Positions 18,105 to 27,278 are shown, numbered from the stretch's first letter. The stretch is 64,000 nucleotides of DNA from Campylobacter magnus (GCF_028649595.1 NZ_JAQSLK010000002.1:248001-312000); one strand, 5' to 3'. The notes: generated by a model not told the origin, from the letters alone. A program made the numbers and translations.

Positions 18105-18345
18105 TTAGGAATTCTAGTTTTGGAATTCTAGAATGTTTAAATTCTGGAATTTAAGGAATTCTAGTTTTGGAATTCTAGAATTCCTTAGATAAAATCTAGA
18201 ATTCCTTAGATAAAAAATACCCCATAACCCCAAAAATAAAAATTTAAGCTTAGGAATTCTAGTTTTGGAATTCCAAAATGTTTAAATTCTAGAATTTAAG
18301 GAATTCTAAAATTTGGAATTCTAGATTTTATAGTAAAATTACCAA
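18105..18345. repeat. Palindrome array between pstB and the response regulator
   Basis: At least six GGAATTCTAG/CTAGAATTCC copies or halves (also 17983-18000), and an inverted copy of the G-tract element (ATACCCCATAACCCC, about 18210). No gene seen. The response regulator starts right after. Confidence 0.8.
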
Positions 18346-18362
18346 AAAACAAAAGAGCTAAA

Positions 18363-19019
18363 ATGCCAAAAATCATAATAATAGATGATGAAAAAGATAT
18401 GTTAGAGCTTTTAGAATACCACTTAAAGCTAGCTGGATATGAGACAAGGTGCTTTTTAAGCAGTGCTGGCGTGGAGGCTGAGCTTAGCCTTGGAGGGACT
18501 AGTTTGCTGCTTGTAGATAGAAATCTAATCAGCGAAGACGGACTTGATCTAGTAAAAAAGCTAAGGGCAAAAGGGCATGAAGTGGCTGTGATTTTCGTAA
18601 GTGCAAAGGGCGCAAATAGCGATAAAATCGCTGGCTTTGAGGGCGGTTGCGATGATTATATAGCAAAGCCCTTTGATATAAACGAACTAAAAGCTAGGAT
18701 AAAAGCTGTTTTGCGCAGGACTGCTGTGGATAAAGACGAGCTTAGTTTTGGGGATATTTACATGGATTTAGCCCAAAATGAAGTGCGAGTAGGCGGCGAG
18801 ATTTTAGAGCTTACGGCTTTGGAGTTTCATATTTTAAGCTATTTTTTAGCTCACAGCAAACTGCTTATTTCACGCTACGAGCTAGCTAGCCAGATTTGGG
18901 GCGATGATGAGGTGAGTGATAAGGCGATAAACATTGCTATTTCACGCTTAAAGCGCAAGCTAGGCAGCAGCGGAGAGCATTTAAAAGCCATTAGAGGCGA
19001 GGGCTATAAGCTATGTTAG
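18363..19019 (+). CDS. OmpR/PhoB-family response regulator (PhosR-like)
   Basis: A 218-residue regulator: a receiver domain with acidic pocket D8-D9, phospho-acceptor Asp52 (LLLVDRNL), Thr/Ser-Lys switch residues (VSAKG, IAKPFD), then a winged-helix DNA-binding domain ending in LKAIRGEGYKLC. Position next to pst/phoX suggests the phosphate-responsive PhosR of Campylobacter; this is context, not proof. It overlaps the kinase gene by seven bases. Confidence 0.85.
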   Translation: MPKIIIIDDEKDMLELLEYHLKLAGYETRCFLSSAGVEAELSLGGTSLLLVDRNLISEDGLDLVKKLRAKGHEVAVIFVSAKGANSDKIAGFEGGCDDYIAKPFDINELKARIKAVLRRTAVDKDELSFGDIYMDLAQNEVRVGGEILELTALEFHILSYFLAHSKLLISRYELASQIWGDDEVSDKAINIAISRLKRKLGSSGEHLKAIRGEGYKLC

Positions 19020-19849
19020 CGGTGGGAATTCTTATGCTTTGCTTAGTGTTTTTTGCTGCTATTTTGCTAAAGATTTTAGGCGCAAATGACTTTTTAGCTA
19101 GAAGCGATGAGATAGTGTTTTACTTGCTTTTTATCTCACTTGTTTTTAGCGGGGCTTTGTATTTTTTACTCTACAATCAAAGCAAAAAAATCGCAAAAAT
19201 CATCTACGAAAAAGATAAAAAACTAAAAAAACAAGCCAGCAAAATCGCCCAACAAAACGCTAGGCAACAAAGCCTGATTGAGGGCATTTGCCATGAAATA
19301 AAAAACCCAGTAGCCATAATGCGCCTAAGTGCTCAAAGCTTACAAGCTAGTGCCTTTGCGCAAAAAATCATCTACTCTTGCGATAAAATCACAAAGCTAC
19401 TTGATACGCTAAACTCAGCTTTTATAGGCGATATAGAGCCAAAAATAGAAAAAATAGACCTAGCAGAGCTAGCCCTAAGAGTAAAAAACGAACTAGCAGA
19501 TGAGCGAATAGAAATAAGCGGGCAAAAGTGCGTGTTTTGTGATAGGGAGCTAATGGGCTTGCTGCTTTATAATCTAATTTCAAATGCGCTAAAATACAGC
19601 TCTGGGCGTGTTATCATAAGACTTAGTAAAAGCGGAATTTTCGTGCGAGACTTTGGCGAGGGTTTTAGCAAAAGTGAAAAAGAGCTGATTTTTAAGAAGT
19701 TTTATAAAGGGCAAAATCACAAAAACAGCGGCTCTCTTGGCTTTGGACTTTGGGCTTGTAAGCAAATTTGTAAAATCCATAGCTTTTTGCTAAAAGCAAA
19801 CTCTACAAAGCACGGCAGCACCTTTGCTGTGCTTTGCGCTGACGCGTAG
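19013..19849 (+). CDS. Sensor histidine kinase (PhosS-like)
   Basis: A 278-residue kinase with two membrane helices (about 3-21 and 33-54) enclosing a short periplasmic loop. The phospho-acceptor is His94 in CHEIKNPVAIMRLS. The ATPase domain has the N box LLYNLISNALKYSSG, G1 VRDFGEGFS and G2 LGFGLWACKQI. The very small sensor loop suggests it senses through a partner such as the Pst transporter. Confidence 0.85.
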   Translation: MLAVGILMLCLVFFAAILLKILGANDFLARSDEIVFYLLFISLVFSGALYFLLYNQSKKIAKIIYEKDKKLKKQASKIAQQNARQQSLIEGICHEIKNPVAIMRLSAQSLQASAFAQKIIYSCDKITKLLDTLNSAFIGDIEPKIEKIDLAELALRVKNELADERIEISGQKCVFCDRELMGLLLYNLISNALKYSSGRVIIRLSKSGIFVRDFGEGFSKSEKELIFKKFYKGQNHKNSGSLGFGLWACKQICKIHSFLLKANSTKHGSTFAVLCADA

Positions 19850-19912
19850 GAATTCTAGTTTGGAATTCCAAAAGCACTTTAATCTAGAATTCCTAGGAAT
19901 TCTAGATTTGCT
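19848..19912. repeat. Palindromes after the kinase gene
   Basis: GGAATTCTAGTTTGGAATTCC and CTAGAATTCCTAGGAATTCTAG, in the gap before hypC. No gene seen here. Confidence 0.75.
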
Positions 19913-20001
19913 TTTGGGTTATTATAAAAATGCGCAATTTGAAAATTAAAAAAATATTTGCTAGAATTAGCGCTTTTAATGCGTGAAAATAAGGATAAAA
20001 A

Positions 20002-20286
20002 ATGTGTCTTTCAATACCTTCAAAAGTGCTTAGCATTGATGAAAATAACTTTGCTATCGTTGAGACTTTGGGCGTAAAGCGTGGCGTGAGCTTGGATCTC
20101 ATCGGTGAGCCAGTAGCTGTGGGCGAGTATATACTTATACATGTGGGCTTTGCGATGAGCAAAATCGACACCGAACAAGCCCTAGCAAGCTTAGAGCTAT
20201 ACCAAAAAATCGCTGATGATATGAGCAGTGGCGAGATAGATGAGAGTGAGGGCGACCTTGGCTTAAAGGCGATGAGCAAGGCATAA
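20002..20286 (+). CDS. hypC: Hydrogenase assembly chaperone HypC
   Basis: A 94-residue HypC/HupF-family chaperone that, with HypD, carries the Fe(CN)2CO unit to the hydrogenase large subunit. The invariant N-terminal MCLSIPSKV with Cys2 is present, then GVKRGVSLDL and GEYILIHVGFAMSKID. An AAGGATAAAAA leader precedes it. Confidence 0.92.
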   Translation: MCLSIPSKVLSIDENNFAIVETLGVKRGVSLDLIGEPVAVGEYILIHVGFAMSKIDTEQALASLELYQKIADDMSSGEIDESEGDLGLKAMSKA

Positions 20287-20463
20287 AGGGCAAAAATGGC
20301 TGAGATATAGTCTTTAAAGGCGAAAAAACTCATATTTTATCAAGCTGAAAAATAAGCATCTACAACTACAAAAAGATAGCGTTTATAATGAACTTAAAAA
20401 GATTGATAAAGATATTTTAACAGCTCTATATAAGCTAGTATTTTTAACATATGAAGGATTTTA
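20287..20463 (+). other. Gap between hypC and hypD with a possible gene remnant
   Basis: HypC and hypD are usually adjacent. Here 177 bases separate them. The last 140 bases form an ATG-less open frame reading KDSVYNELKKIDKDILTALY and ending in a TAA just before the hypD ATG. It looks like a helical C-terminal remnant, but I do not recognise it. Confidence 0.3.
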
Positions 20464-21561
20464 ATGGATCTAATAAACGATTTTAGGGATAAGGATAAGA
20501 TTTTAGCCCTTTCTAAGCTAATAAGGGCAAAAAGCAAGGCGCTAAAAAAGCCGCTTAATATAATGGAAATCTGCGGTGGGCACACGCATAGTATAATGAA
20601 GTTTGGCTTGCCGCAGCTTGTGGGAGAGAGCATTAACTTCATCCACGGACCAGGTTGTCCTGTGTGCGTGATGCCGCGCAGGGCTATTGATGAGGCTTGC
20701 AAACTAGCAAGTATGGAAAATACGATATTTACGACCTTAGCTGATATGATAAGAGTGCCTGGCAGCACGCACAGCCTAGCACAGCTTAGAGGGCAGGGGC
20801 ATGATATAAGGGCACTTTATAGCCCACTTGAAGCCTTAGAAATCGCTAGGCAAAACCCTAGCAAAAATGTAATATTTTTTGCTATTGGCTTTGAGACTAC
20901 GACGCCGATGAGTGCTGTGCTAGTAGAAAAAACACTAAATGAAAATGTAAAAAATCTCTTTTTTCACATAAATCATGTTACAGTCCCTGCGCCACTGCGA
21001 GCGATAATGAGCGACGAAACAGCCAAAATCGATGGCTTTTTGGGCCCATCGCATGTAAGCGTGATCGTAGGAAGTGATGAGTATAAGGGGCTTTGCGCTG
21101 AGTTTAAAAAGCCTATTGCAATTTCAGGCTTTGAGCCTCTTGATGTGATGGCTAGCGTGCTAAATGTGTTAGAGCAATGTCTAGCAGGCACGCACGAGGT
21201 CTATAACGAATACTCAAGAGTTGTCTCTGCAAAGGGTAATGAAGTGGCTAAAACGCTCATAAATAAATACTTTATGCCCTGTGATATGCTCTGGCGTGGG
21301 CTTGGGCTAATAGAGCAAAGCGGACTTGATCTGCGCAGCGAGTATGACGCGCTAAACGCTAAAAAACGCTTTGATTGTAGCGTTATGAGTAAGCCTGAGA
21401 GCAAGGCGTGTATTTGTCCGCAGATTTTAAAAGGACTTGCAAAGCCTTATGATTGTAAGGTATTTGGCAAAGCCTGCACGCCGCAAAGCCCCATAGGCTC
21501 GTGTATGGTGAGCGGCGAGGGAGCCTGTGCTGCTTACTACAAATACGCTAGAAATATTTAG
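20464..21561 (+). CDS. hypD: Hydrogenase formation protein HypD
   Basis: A 365-residue iron-sulfur protein that works with HypC and HypE in assembling the Fe(CN)2CO cofactor. Motifs seen are MEICGGHTHSI, HGPGCPVCVMP, IGFETTTP, FLGPSHVSVIVG and the C-terminal cysteines CICPQILKG and GSCMVSGEGACAAYYKY. HypE and HypA do not follow; the next segment is repetitive. Confidence 0.95.
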   Translation: MDLINDFRDKDKILALSKLIRAKSKALKKPLNIMEICGGHTHSIMKFGLPQLVGESINFIHGPGCPVCVMPRRAIDEACKLASMENTIFTTLADMIRVPGSTHSLAQLRGQGHDIRALYSPLEALEIARQNPSKNVIFFAIGFETTTPMSAVLVEKTLNENVKNLFFHINHVTVPAPLRAIMSDETAKIDGFLGPSHVSVIVGSDEYKGLCAEFKKPIAISGFEPLDVMASVLNVLEQCLAGTHEVYNEYSRVVSAKGNEVAKTLINKYFMPCDMLWRGLGLIEQSGLDLRSEYDALNAKKRFDCSVMSKPESKACICPQILKGLAKPYDCKVFGKACTPQSPIGSCMVSGEGACAAYYKYARNI

Positions 21562-21975
21562 GAATTCTAGAATTCTGGGGCCTTCTGTCATCCTCGGGCT
21601 TGACCCGAGGATCTCTATATGGAATTCCAGTTTTTATTCTAGAAATTCTAGTTTTTCTGGGGGTTAGGGGGTATCTTTTTTTTGGAATTCTAAAATTCCC
21701 TAAAATTCGTCATTGCGAGCGAAGCGAAGCAATCTTATTTATTAAGACTTAAACGAGATTGCTTCGGTCGCTTGCTCCCTCGCAATGACGAATTTTAGGG
21801 AATTTTAAACGGAATTTTAAACGAGATTGCTCCCTCTGCCTTGCTTCTCTCGCAATGACGCAGAGAATTCTAGAATTCCCTAAACTAGAATTCCTACAAT
21901 CTAGAATTCCTGCGTTAAATTCTAGAATTCCCTAAGATAAAAAATACCCCCTAACCCCCAAAAACTAGAATTCCT
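21562..21975. repeat. Composite repeat region after hypD
   Basis: A 400-base mosaic. It has a GTCATCCTCGGG/CCCGAGGATCTC hairpin (21588-21615), a GGGGGTTAGGGGG tract (21659-21672) with its inverted partner CCCCCTAACCCCC (21946-21958), a GTCATTGCGAG/CTCGCAATGAC inverted repeat (21708-21790) and a third CTCGCAATGACG copy (21850-21860), all interleaved with GGAATTCTAGAATTCC fragments. No coding frame is apparent. Confidence 0.8.
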
Positions 21976-21979
21976 AAAT

Positions 21980-23107
21980 TTACTCTTTTATCCCTAAAAG
22001 TCGCTTTTCAAACTGCTCTACTGGCAAAGGTCTATCAAAATAATATCCTTGTGCTACATAGCAATTATTTTCTTTTAAGATTTTTATATGTTCTAAGGTC
22101 TCTACACCCTCAACCAAGCACTTAAAGCCCATATCGTAAAGCATGGTTAAAAGGTGGCTAAGCAAGCGGTATTGCTCGCTGTTTTTGCTGCTGTTTTCAG
22201 GCAGTAGGCTACGGTCGATTTTTATCACATTCCAAGGCAGTGCCTTTAGTAGGCTAAGCGATGAAAAGCCGGTGCCAAAGTCATCTACCGCTGCCCCGAT
22301 GCCATGTTCTTTTAGCCCACAGATGAGCTTTTCTAGCTCTTTATAGCTTACCTCGCCTGAGCTTTCTAAAATCTCGATTTCTATTAGTTCGTGCGGGACT
22401 TTGTGCCTATCTATGATGGCTAGCAAGTCGCTTAGCAGATTTTCGTTTTTTAGGTTGTTGCGTGAGAGATTTACTGAGATTTTTACTACTTTTTTGCCCT
22501 CATCAAGCCAGCGCCTGATATCTTTGCAAATACACTCAAGCATGTAAAAATCGAGCTTGCAAATAAGCTCGCTTTGCTCTAGTACCGGTATAAACTCAAT
22601 TGGCGGCACTAATTTGCCGTCCTTTTGCCACCTACACAGCGCCTCAGCACCAAAAAGAGTGTAATTACTAAGCAGCACCTTTGGCTGATAAAAAGCCACA
22701 AACTCGCCGTTTTTAATAGCTTTTAGGCAATCTTTTTCTATTTTTTTGGTTTTTGGGTCTTTTTGGCTATCTTGCTGTTCAAATTTTTGGTAAAAAGTAA
22801 ATAAAACCATTGTAAAAACTTGAATTTGCTCTTTTTGCATAGCAGTCCAAGGCTTGCTTTCATCAAAGGCGTGGATGTGAAAAACTAGTGTTTTTTCTCC
22901 CTCGTATTTTTTGGCAAAGGCAAAGTGGCTTTTGGCACCATCTTTTGCGTAAAGCACGCAGGCTGGCTGTTCTTTGGCGTTTTGTTCATAAAAAAAGGAC
23001 TCTAGTTTTGCGATTTTTAGCTCTTCGCAGGTGTCTTTGATGATAGCTGATAAGCCCTCAAAGTCGCCTTTATAATTTGCTATTTTTGTTAATATTTTCT
23101 CAAACAT
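21980..23107 (-). CDS. EAL-domain cyclic-di-GMP phosphodiesterase
   Basis: A 375-residue cytoplasmic protein. An N-terminal ~125-residue GAF-like region is followed by an EAL domain with all key residues visible: GAEALCRW, VNLSRNNL, EIEILESSG, DDFGTGFSSLSLL, VIKIDRSLL, CLVEGVET and AQGYYFDRPL. It should hydrolyse c-di-GMP. It lies 12 bases after a PocR-domain protein transcribed the same way, which probably feeds it a signal. Confidence 0.88.
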   Translation of the reverse strand: MFEKILTKIANYKGDFEGLSAIIKDTCEELKIAKLESFFYEQNAKEQPACVLYAKDGAKSHFAFAKKYEGEKTLVFHIHAFDESKPWTAMQKEQIQVFTMVLFTFYQKFEQQDSQKDPKTKKIEKDCLKAIKNGEFVAFYQPKVLLSNYTLFGAEALCRWQKDGKLVPPIEFIPVLEQSELICKLDFYMLECICKDIRRWLDEGKKVVKISVNLSRNNLKNENLLSDLLAIIDRHKVPHELIEIEILESSGEVSYKELEKLICGLKEHGIGAAVDDFGTGFSSLSLLKALPWNVIKIDRSLLPENSSKNSEQYRLLSHLLTMLYDMGFKCLVEGVETLEHIKILKENNCYVAQGYYFDRPLPVEQFEKRLLGIKE

Positions 23108-23119
23108 TTTGTGTCCTTT

Positions 23120-24220
23120 TTAGTTATTGCTTACTTTTAGCTGAGGTATGCTTGCCATGATAGTGACGCTATTAGCGTTTCTTTTGATATCAAGGCTCAC
23201 AAACATTTGCTCAAAAAGCAGGTATAAAAACACAGCATCAAACTTTTCGTTTTTAAAGTTTATATTTACTTCTTCAAAAATATTTTTAAACGCTTCTATT
23301 TCATCATTTTCTAGCTTTGAGATATTTAGCGTGATATTTAGATTTAAAGCGTAAGCTAGCTTTTTGCTATCCAAATTTATTAGTATTTTTGCCTTGCTTT
23401 TTTCATTTAATATGGTTTTTATGATTTTTACTAGCATTTGACCGATGCGACCTGGATCACCAAAAAGCCACTCTGGCACATTAGGAGCCAAAATCACCCT
23501 TGCATCATAGCCCAATAGCTGGGCAAAAATCTGCTCTTTTAGCTCACTGCTTTGATATTTTATTTCTTCAAGGTAGATTTTCTCATCGCTCATTTTTATG
23601 TAATCAATCATATCTTTAATAGAAGCAAAAACGCTGTGACTAGCGTTGCTTAAGCATTTTAGGTGCTCTTCGTTTTGCTCGTTTTTTATATTTTTGCTTA
23701 TGTTATCAAGAGAGCTAAAAATGTTTTGTAGGAATTCTTGAATTTTAGTTGATACACTCATAATAAAGCGAGCTTGGGATTTTAAGACCTCTTTTTGTTG
23801 CTCGCTATTTTTTAGGGCGCGGTAGTTGTCGTGTGCCATTTGCGAGATTGCGCTTGAGAGCAATTCTAAAAACTTGGCTGATTTTTGGATTTGTTCTGCG
23901 TTTTGGCACCTCCTGGCGTCTTTTGCTCCTATACCTATAAAACAGGCTATGACCTCGCGCTCTACGATTATCGGCGAGGTAAAATACACGCTCCCAGCAC
24001 AGTTAAAAATCATAGCTTTTTTATGTTTTAGAGCTAGATTTAGCCCTTCGTTTTTGCACTTTATTGGCGTGCTTTCATCGCTGGAAACTATTAGATCGCC
24101 TTCCATATCGTAGGCATTGATTTGCAGTCCTGTAAAAGTAGCAAATGATCTTTGAAATTGTTTTATTATATCTTCGTTTATTAGCTGATTTAATCTTATT
24201 TTACTTTCCAAAGCATCCAC
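23120..24220 (-). CDS. PocR sensory domain fused to a degenerate histidine-kinase core
   Basis: 366 residues. Residues ~10-150 match a PocR ligand-binding domain (FQRSFATFTGLQINAYDMEG, later CFIGIGAKDARRC). Then comes a DHp-like helical region where the expected H-E-I-R-T-P-L reads TKIQEFL (His replaced by Thr), and a remnant N box DPGRIGQMLVKIIKTILNE without glycine-rich ATP-lid motifs. It is unlikely to be an active kinase; it may be a sensor that controls the adjacent EAL protein through contact. Confidence 0.7.
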   Translation of the reverse strand: MDALESKIRLNQLINEDIIKQFQRSFATFTGLQINAYDMEGDLIVSSDESTPIKCKNEGLNLALKHKKAMIFNCAGSVYFTSPIIVEREVIACFIGIGAKDARRCQNAEQIQKSAKFLELLSSAISQMAHDNYRALKNSEQQKEVLKSQARFIMSVSTKIQEFLQNIFSSLDNISKNIKNEQNEEHLKCLSNASHSVFASIKDMIDYIKMSDEKIYLEEIKYQSSELKEQIFAQLLGYDARVILAPNVPEWLFGDPGRIGQMLVKIIKTILNEKSKAKILINLDSKKLAYALNLNITLNISKLENDEIEAFKNIFEEVNINFKNEKFDAVFLYLLFEQMFVSLDIKRNANSVTIMASIPQLKVSNN

Positions 24221-24324
24221 CTAAAATATTTTTTTTGAATTATGTATTTTTATATCATAATATAAAATTTATGTGAAATATCAACTTGAATTTTAAAAAA
24301 AAATTATTTTTGAGTTTTGTATGA

Positions 24325-24640
24325 AAATTCTAGAATTCCTAGGCTTGTTAGTTTGTATCTGCTTTTTAGGGGTTAGGGGGTATTTTTGACTAGGAATTCT
24401 AGAATTCCCTAGCAATAAAAACTAGAATTCCTAAGGCAAAGCATTAAGGAATTCTAGAATTCCCAAAAAAAGACACCCCCTAACCCCCAGAAAATCTAGA
24501 ATTCCTACAATCTAGAATTCCATATAGAGATCCCCCAAAGGGGCTGGGGGATGACATAGTAGGGAATTCTAAAATTCCTAGTAATTAAATCTAAAATTCC
24601 TAGAGCAAAACACTATGGAATTCTAGAATTCCCTAGTGTT
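24325..24640. repeat. Composite repeat region between the PocR gene and sixA
   Basis: Contains GGGGTTAGGGGG (about 24368) and its inverse CCCCCTAACCCCC (about 24478), a GATCCCCCAAAGG/GGCTGGGGGATGAC hairpin (24530-24556) and at least seven GGAATTCTAGAATTCC-type palindromes. The stretch 24221-24324 is AT-rich and probably holds the promoter of the PocR-EAL operon. Confidence 0.8.
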
Positions 24641-25133
24641 TTTTATATTTTTTTGCCCTTTTTGGACTATCAAAATATATCATCTTACCTGAGCCTATCT
24701 CCACATCCGCCCAGCTAGCGACCTTAAAGGCAATAGCACAAACCCCACTTGTAGGTATATGCCCTAGTGTCTCATCGCTTAGTAGTTCACAGACTTCGGT
24801 GATTTCTTCATTATGCCCTACAATTGCCACGCAGTCGTGCTTGTCTTTTACATCATTTAGCACTGAGATTATGCGGCCTGCGCTGCTTGCGTAGAGCTCT
24901 TTTACTTCTTTTATATTTTTATTATATTCCAAAACCTGCGCAAAAATCTGCGCCGTCATCATCGTGCGCTTTGATGGGCTAGAGATGATTTTATCAAATT
25001 TCACATTTTTTTCTTTCAAATGCTCTGCCATCAGCCTTGCATCGCTAAATCCACGCTGCTCTAAGCCTCTATCAAAATCAGGTGTGCCATCATGAACTGC
25101 CTTTGCGTGGCGGATAAAATATACTATTTTCAT
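24633..25133 (-). CDS. sixA: SixA-type phosphohistidine phosphatase
   Basis: A 166-residue histidine phosphatase of the RHG family. The catalytic histidine is in YFIRHAKAVHDGTPD, the second in IVGHNEEITEV. SixA proteins remove phosphate from histidine phosphotransfer proteins. It overlaps the upstream DUF455 gene by four bases. Confidence 0.85.
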   Translation of the reverse strand: MKIVYFIRHAKAVHDGTPDFDRGLEQRGFSDARLMAEHLKEKNVKFDKIISSPSKRTMMTAQIFAQVLEYNKNIKEVKELYASSAGRIISVLNDVKDKHDCVAIVGHNEEITEVCELLSDETLGHIPTSGVCAIAFKVASWADVEIGSGKMIYFDSPKRAKKYKKH

Positions 25134-25930
25134 ATGTTTTCTTTATTTTTTGTAGCTAGTAGCTCGATTTGTGCGATTTCATCTGCGCTAAATCCAGCCT
25201 GAAATCTGCGTTCTTTATCAATAGGCTTTGGATTTTCAAAGGCCTTTGGATAGTATTTTCGCACGATTTCTAGCCAAGAGTTAGGCTCTATGCCCTCTTG
25301 TTTGCAGGCGTATTTAAACCACTTATCGCCTTTTGCCACATGCGAGACTTCTTCATCACGGATTAGTTCTAGCAAAGATCGAAGCGGCGAGTTCTCATCT
25401 ATTTTGCTCAAAATATTTGTATTTGCATCTAGTCCGCTTGCCTCCATGTGGCGAGGAAGTATCGCCATGCGATCAATCAAGCTGTGCTGAGTCTTTTGTA
25501 AAGCGACAAAAAGCCCGTTGTGAACCGGTAAATCGCCGTATTTTATACCTGTTTTTTCTAGCTGTTCGTTTATCTTGCTAAAATGTCTGATCTCATCATT
25601 TGCTACCTCCATCCAGTCGCTATAATACTGCAGCGGCAAACCTCTAAAGCGGTAGCAAGCATCAAGAGCGATATCAATAGCACTATACTCAATGTGAGCG
25701 ATAGCATGTAAAAATACAGCATTTTTATCAGTATTTTTTATCCTTGGAAAATCAGACATTTCATAGACTTTACAAAAACTAGCGTAGCTTGGAGTTTGCA
25801 AGCTTTTAGGCTTTGCTAGCCCCTCAAAGCTAATGCTATTAAGATTTGCTTCTATAGCACGCAGCTTTATAGTTTTGCTAGAAATGCTACTTTCGTTTAG
25901 ACAGTCCCAAATCGCTTCAAAAAAGTTCAT
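25130..25930 (-). CDS. DUF455 ferritin-like protein
   Basis: A 266-residue protein of the DUF455 group in the ferritin-like fold. Metal-ligand-like pattern: HAIAHIEYSAIDIALDACYR, WMEVANDEIRHFSKI, then RHMEASGLDAN and ELIRDEEVSHVAKGDKWF. The four-helix Glu/His arrangement suggests a di-iron oxygenase-like enzyme, and related proteins are compared with MiaE, but the substrate is unknown. It is the second of a four-gene leftward run (NlpC/P60, rhomboid, this gene, sixA). Confidence 0.75.
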   Translation of the reverse strand: MNFFEAIWDCLNESSISSKTIKLRAIEANLNSISFEGLAKPKSLQTPSYASFCKVYEMSDFPRIKNTDKNAVFLHAIAHIEYSAIDIALDACYRFRGLPLQYYSDWMEVANDEIRHFSKINEQLEKTGIKYGDLPVHNGLFVALQKTQHSLIDRMAILPRHMEASGLDANTNILSKIDENSPLRSLLELIRDEEVSHVAKGDKWFKYACKQEGIEPNSWLEIVRKYYPKAFENPKPIDKERRFQAGFSADEIAQIELLATKNKENI

Positions 25931-25933
25931 TTT

Positions 25934-26527
25934 CTATCCTTTTCTAGCTTTTAAAAACCCTGCGCCAAAGCCCACGCCAAAGCCAAAAAGATGCGCATAC
26001 CACGCTACTTGAACCCCAAGTAGCATAGGCGCAAAACTCATGATCAAAAGTCCTACAAAAAGCCCTGAGCGAAGCATAGGCATAAAATACGCCATAAAGC
26101 CAAAAAGCACGCATATAGCACCACTTGCGCCTACTAGATTTGAGTAAGGCTCAAAATAAAGGTAGCTAAGACTAAGCAAGTTTGTAAGCACACCACCAAG
26201 TAAATAAAGCAAAGCAAAGTTAAATGCTCCCAAAGCACGCTCTAAGCGGTATCCAAAGGCAATGAGAGCTAGCATATTCATCCCCAAATGCTCAGCCGAG
26301 CCGTGCATAAAAATAGAGCTTAAAAGCTGATGATAAAAACCCTCAAAAAACAGAGCATTTAGCCCCAAAAGCATGTAATAGTAATCACTTACGCTCAAGC
26401 TAGTAAAAATATATACTAAAACATTAAGGATAACTAAAAGGCAAATAGCCTTAACTTCTAAAAGGCTCTTTAAAATTCTAGAGAATTCTAGAGAGTTAAA
26501 GTTTTTGTTAAAATTACTCTTTAGCAC
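25934..26527 (-). CDS. Rhomboid-family intramembrane serine protease
   Basis: 197 residues with six membrane helices. The catalytic serine is in LVGASGAICVLFGF and the histidine in AHLFGFGVGFGAGF; HGSAEHLGMNMLALIAFG carries the conserved HxxxN-type motif. The N-terminal 20 residues overlap a GAATTCTAGAGAATTCTAG palindrome at about 26475-26495, so part of the N-terminus may derive from a repeat. Confidence 0.85.
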   Translation of the reverse strand: MLKSNFNKNFNSLEFSRILKSLLEVKAICLLVILNVLVYIFTSLSVSDYYYMLLGLNALFFEGFYHQLLSSIFMHGSAEHLGMNMLALIAFGYRLERALGAFNFALLYLLGGVLTNLLSLSYLYFEPYSNLVGASGAICVLFGFMAYFMPMLRSGLFVGLLIMSFAPMLLGVQVAWYAHLFGFGVGFGAGFLKARKG

Positions 26528-26544
26528 GGCTTATTTTACATGGC

Positions 26545-27177
26545 TTATTTTATACGACCATAGCCGCTAAAACGATTGCTAACAAGGCATGAGCTGTCCT
26601 TGCATCTTGAGATGATATAAGCATTTACCTTTTTACCAGCTATTTGATGATCGTTTGGTAGGCTTAGATTCATCACGCTAACGACATTTTTGCCACCTGT
26701 GTTGTGTAAAAATTCCACGCTACCGTCTTTATTTACCTTTGAGACAATCCCAACATGCGTGATAAGCTTTTTACTGCGACCTTTGGTGGCTCTTGTGGTG
26801 TTGTTAAAAAACACTAGATCGCCTACTTGTGGCTGAGAAAAATAAATTTTGTTTTTATCTTTATATAAATCAAACATAGCTTGACTTTTGCGACCGCTGG
26901 TGTAGTATTTGTTTAGCTCTTTTGGATCAAAAATTGCGCTATTATTATTTTTATTTATCGCTGTAATTAGCCCTGAGCAATCACCACCAATGCGAGTGTT
27001 TGTGTATTTTTTTAGATTAAAGTTTGGATTTTTTTCTCTTTTTTCTGTGCTTGTTTGATAAGATTGCTTATTTTTGTTATAAAAGTTTGTCGCGCTTTGC
27101 GAACTACCAGTGGCACAACCTGTGATAAAAAATGCCCCCAAAGCTAGAAATACTAATGTTTTAAACTTTTTTCTCAC
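26545..27177 (-). CDS. NlpC/P60-like cell wall lipoprotein
   Basis: A 210-residue protein with a lipobox (AFFITGC, Cys21). The peptidase domain shows the catalytic Cys in GGDCSGLITAI, His in LITHVGIVSKV and the third residue region in EFLHNTGGKNV. It probably cleaves peptidoglycan stem peptides at the outer membrane side of the periplasm. It is divergent from murA with 100 bases between. Confidence 0.8.
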   Translation of the reverse strand: MRKKFKTLVFLALGAFFITGCATGSSQSATNFYNKNKQSYQTSTEKREKNPNFNLKKYTNTRIGGDCSGLITAINKNNNSAIFDPKELNKYYTSGRKSQAMFDLYKDKNKIYFSQPQVGDLVFFNNTTRATKGRSKKLITHVGIVSKVNKDGSVEFLHNTGGKNVVSVMNLSLPNDHQIAGKKVNAYIISRCKDSSCLVSNRFSGYGRIK

Positions 27178-27278
27178 AATAAAACCCCATAAAATTTTGC
27201 CTAAAGGCTGTGATTATACACAAAAATAATGAATTTCTAGTATAATTACGCAAAATTTTTTGATTTTAAGGGCTAAAA

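Noticed and set aside
27179-27278. A gene or regulatory RNA between the NlpC/P60 gene and murA
   Set aside because: Only AT-rich divergent promoter sequence was seen, with no fold or frame worth reporting.
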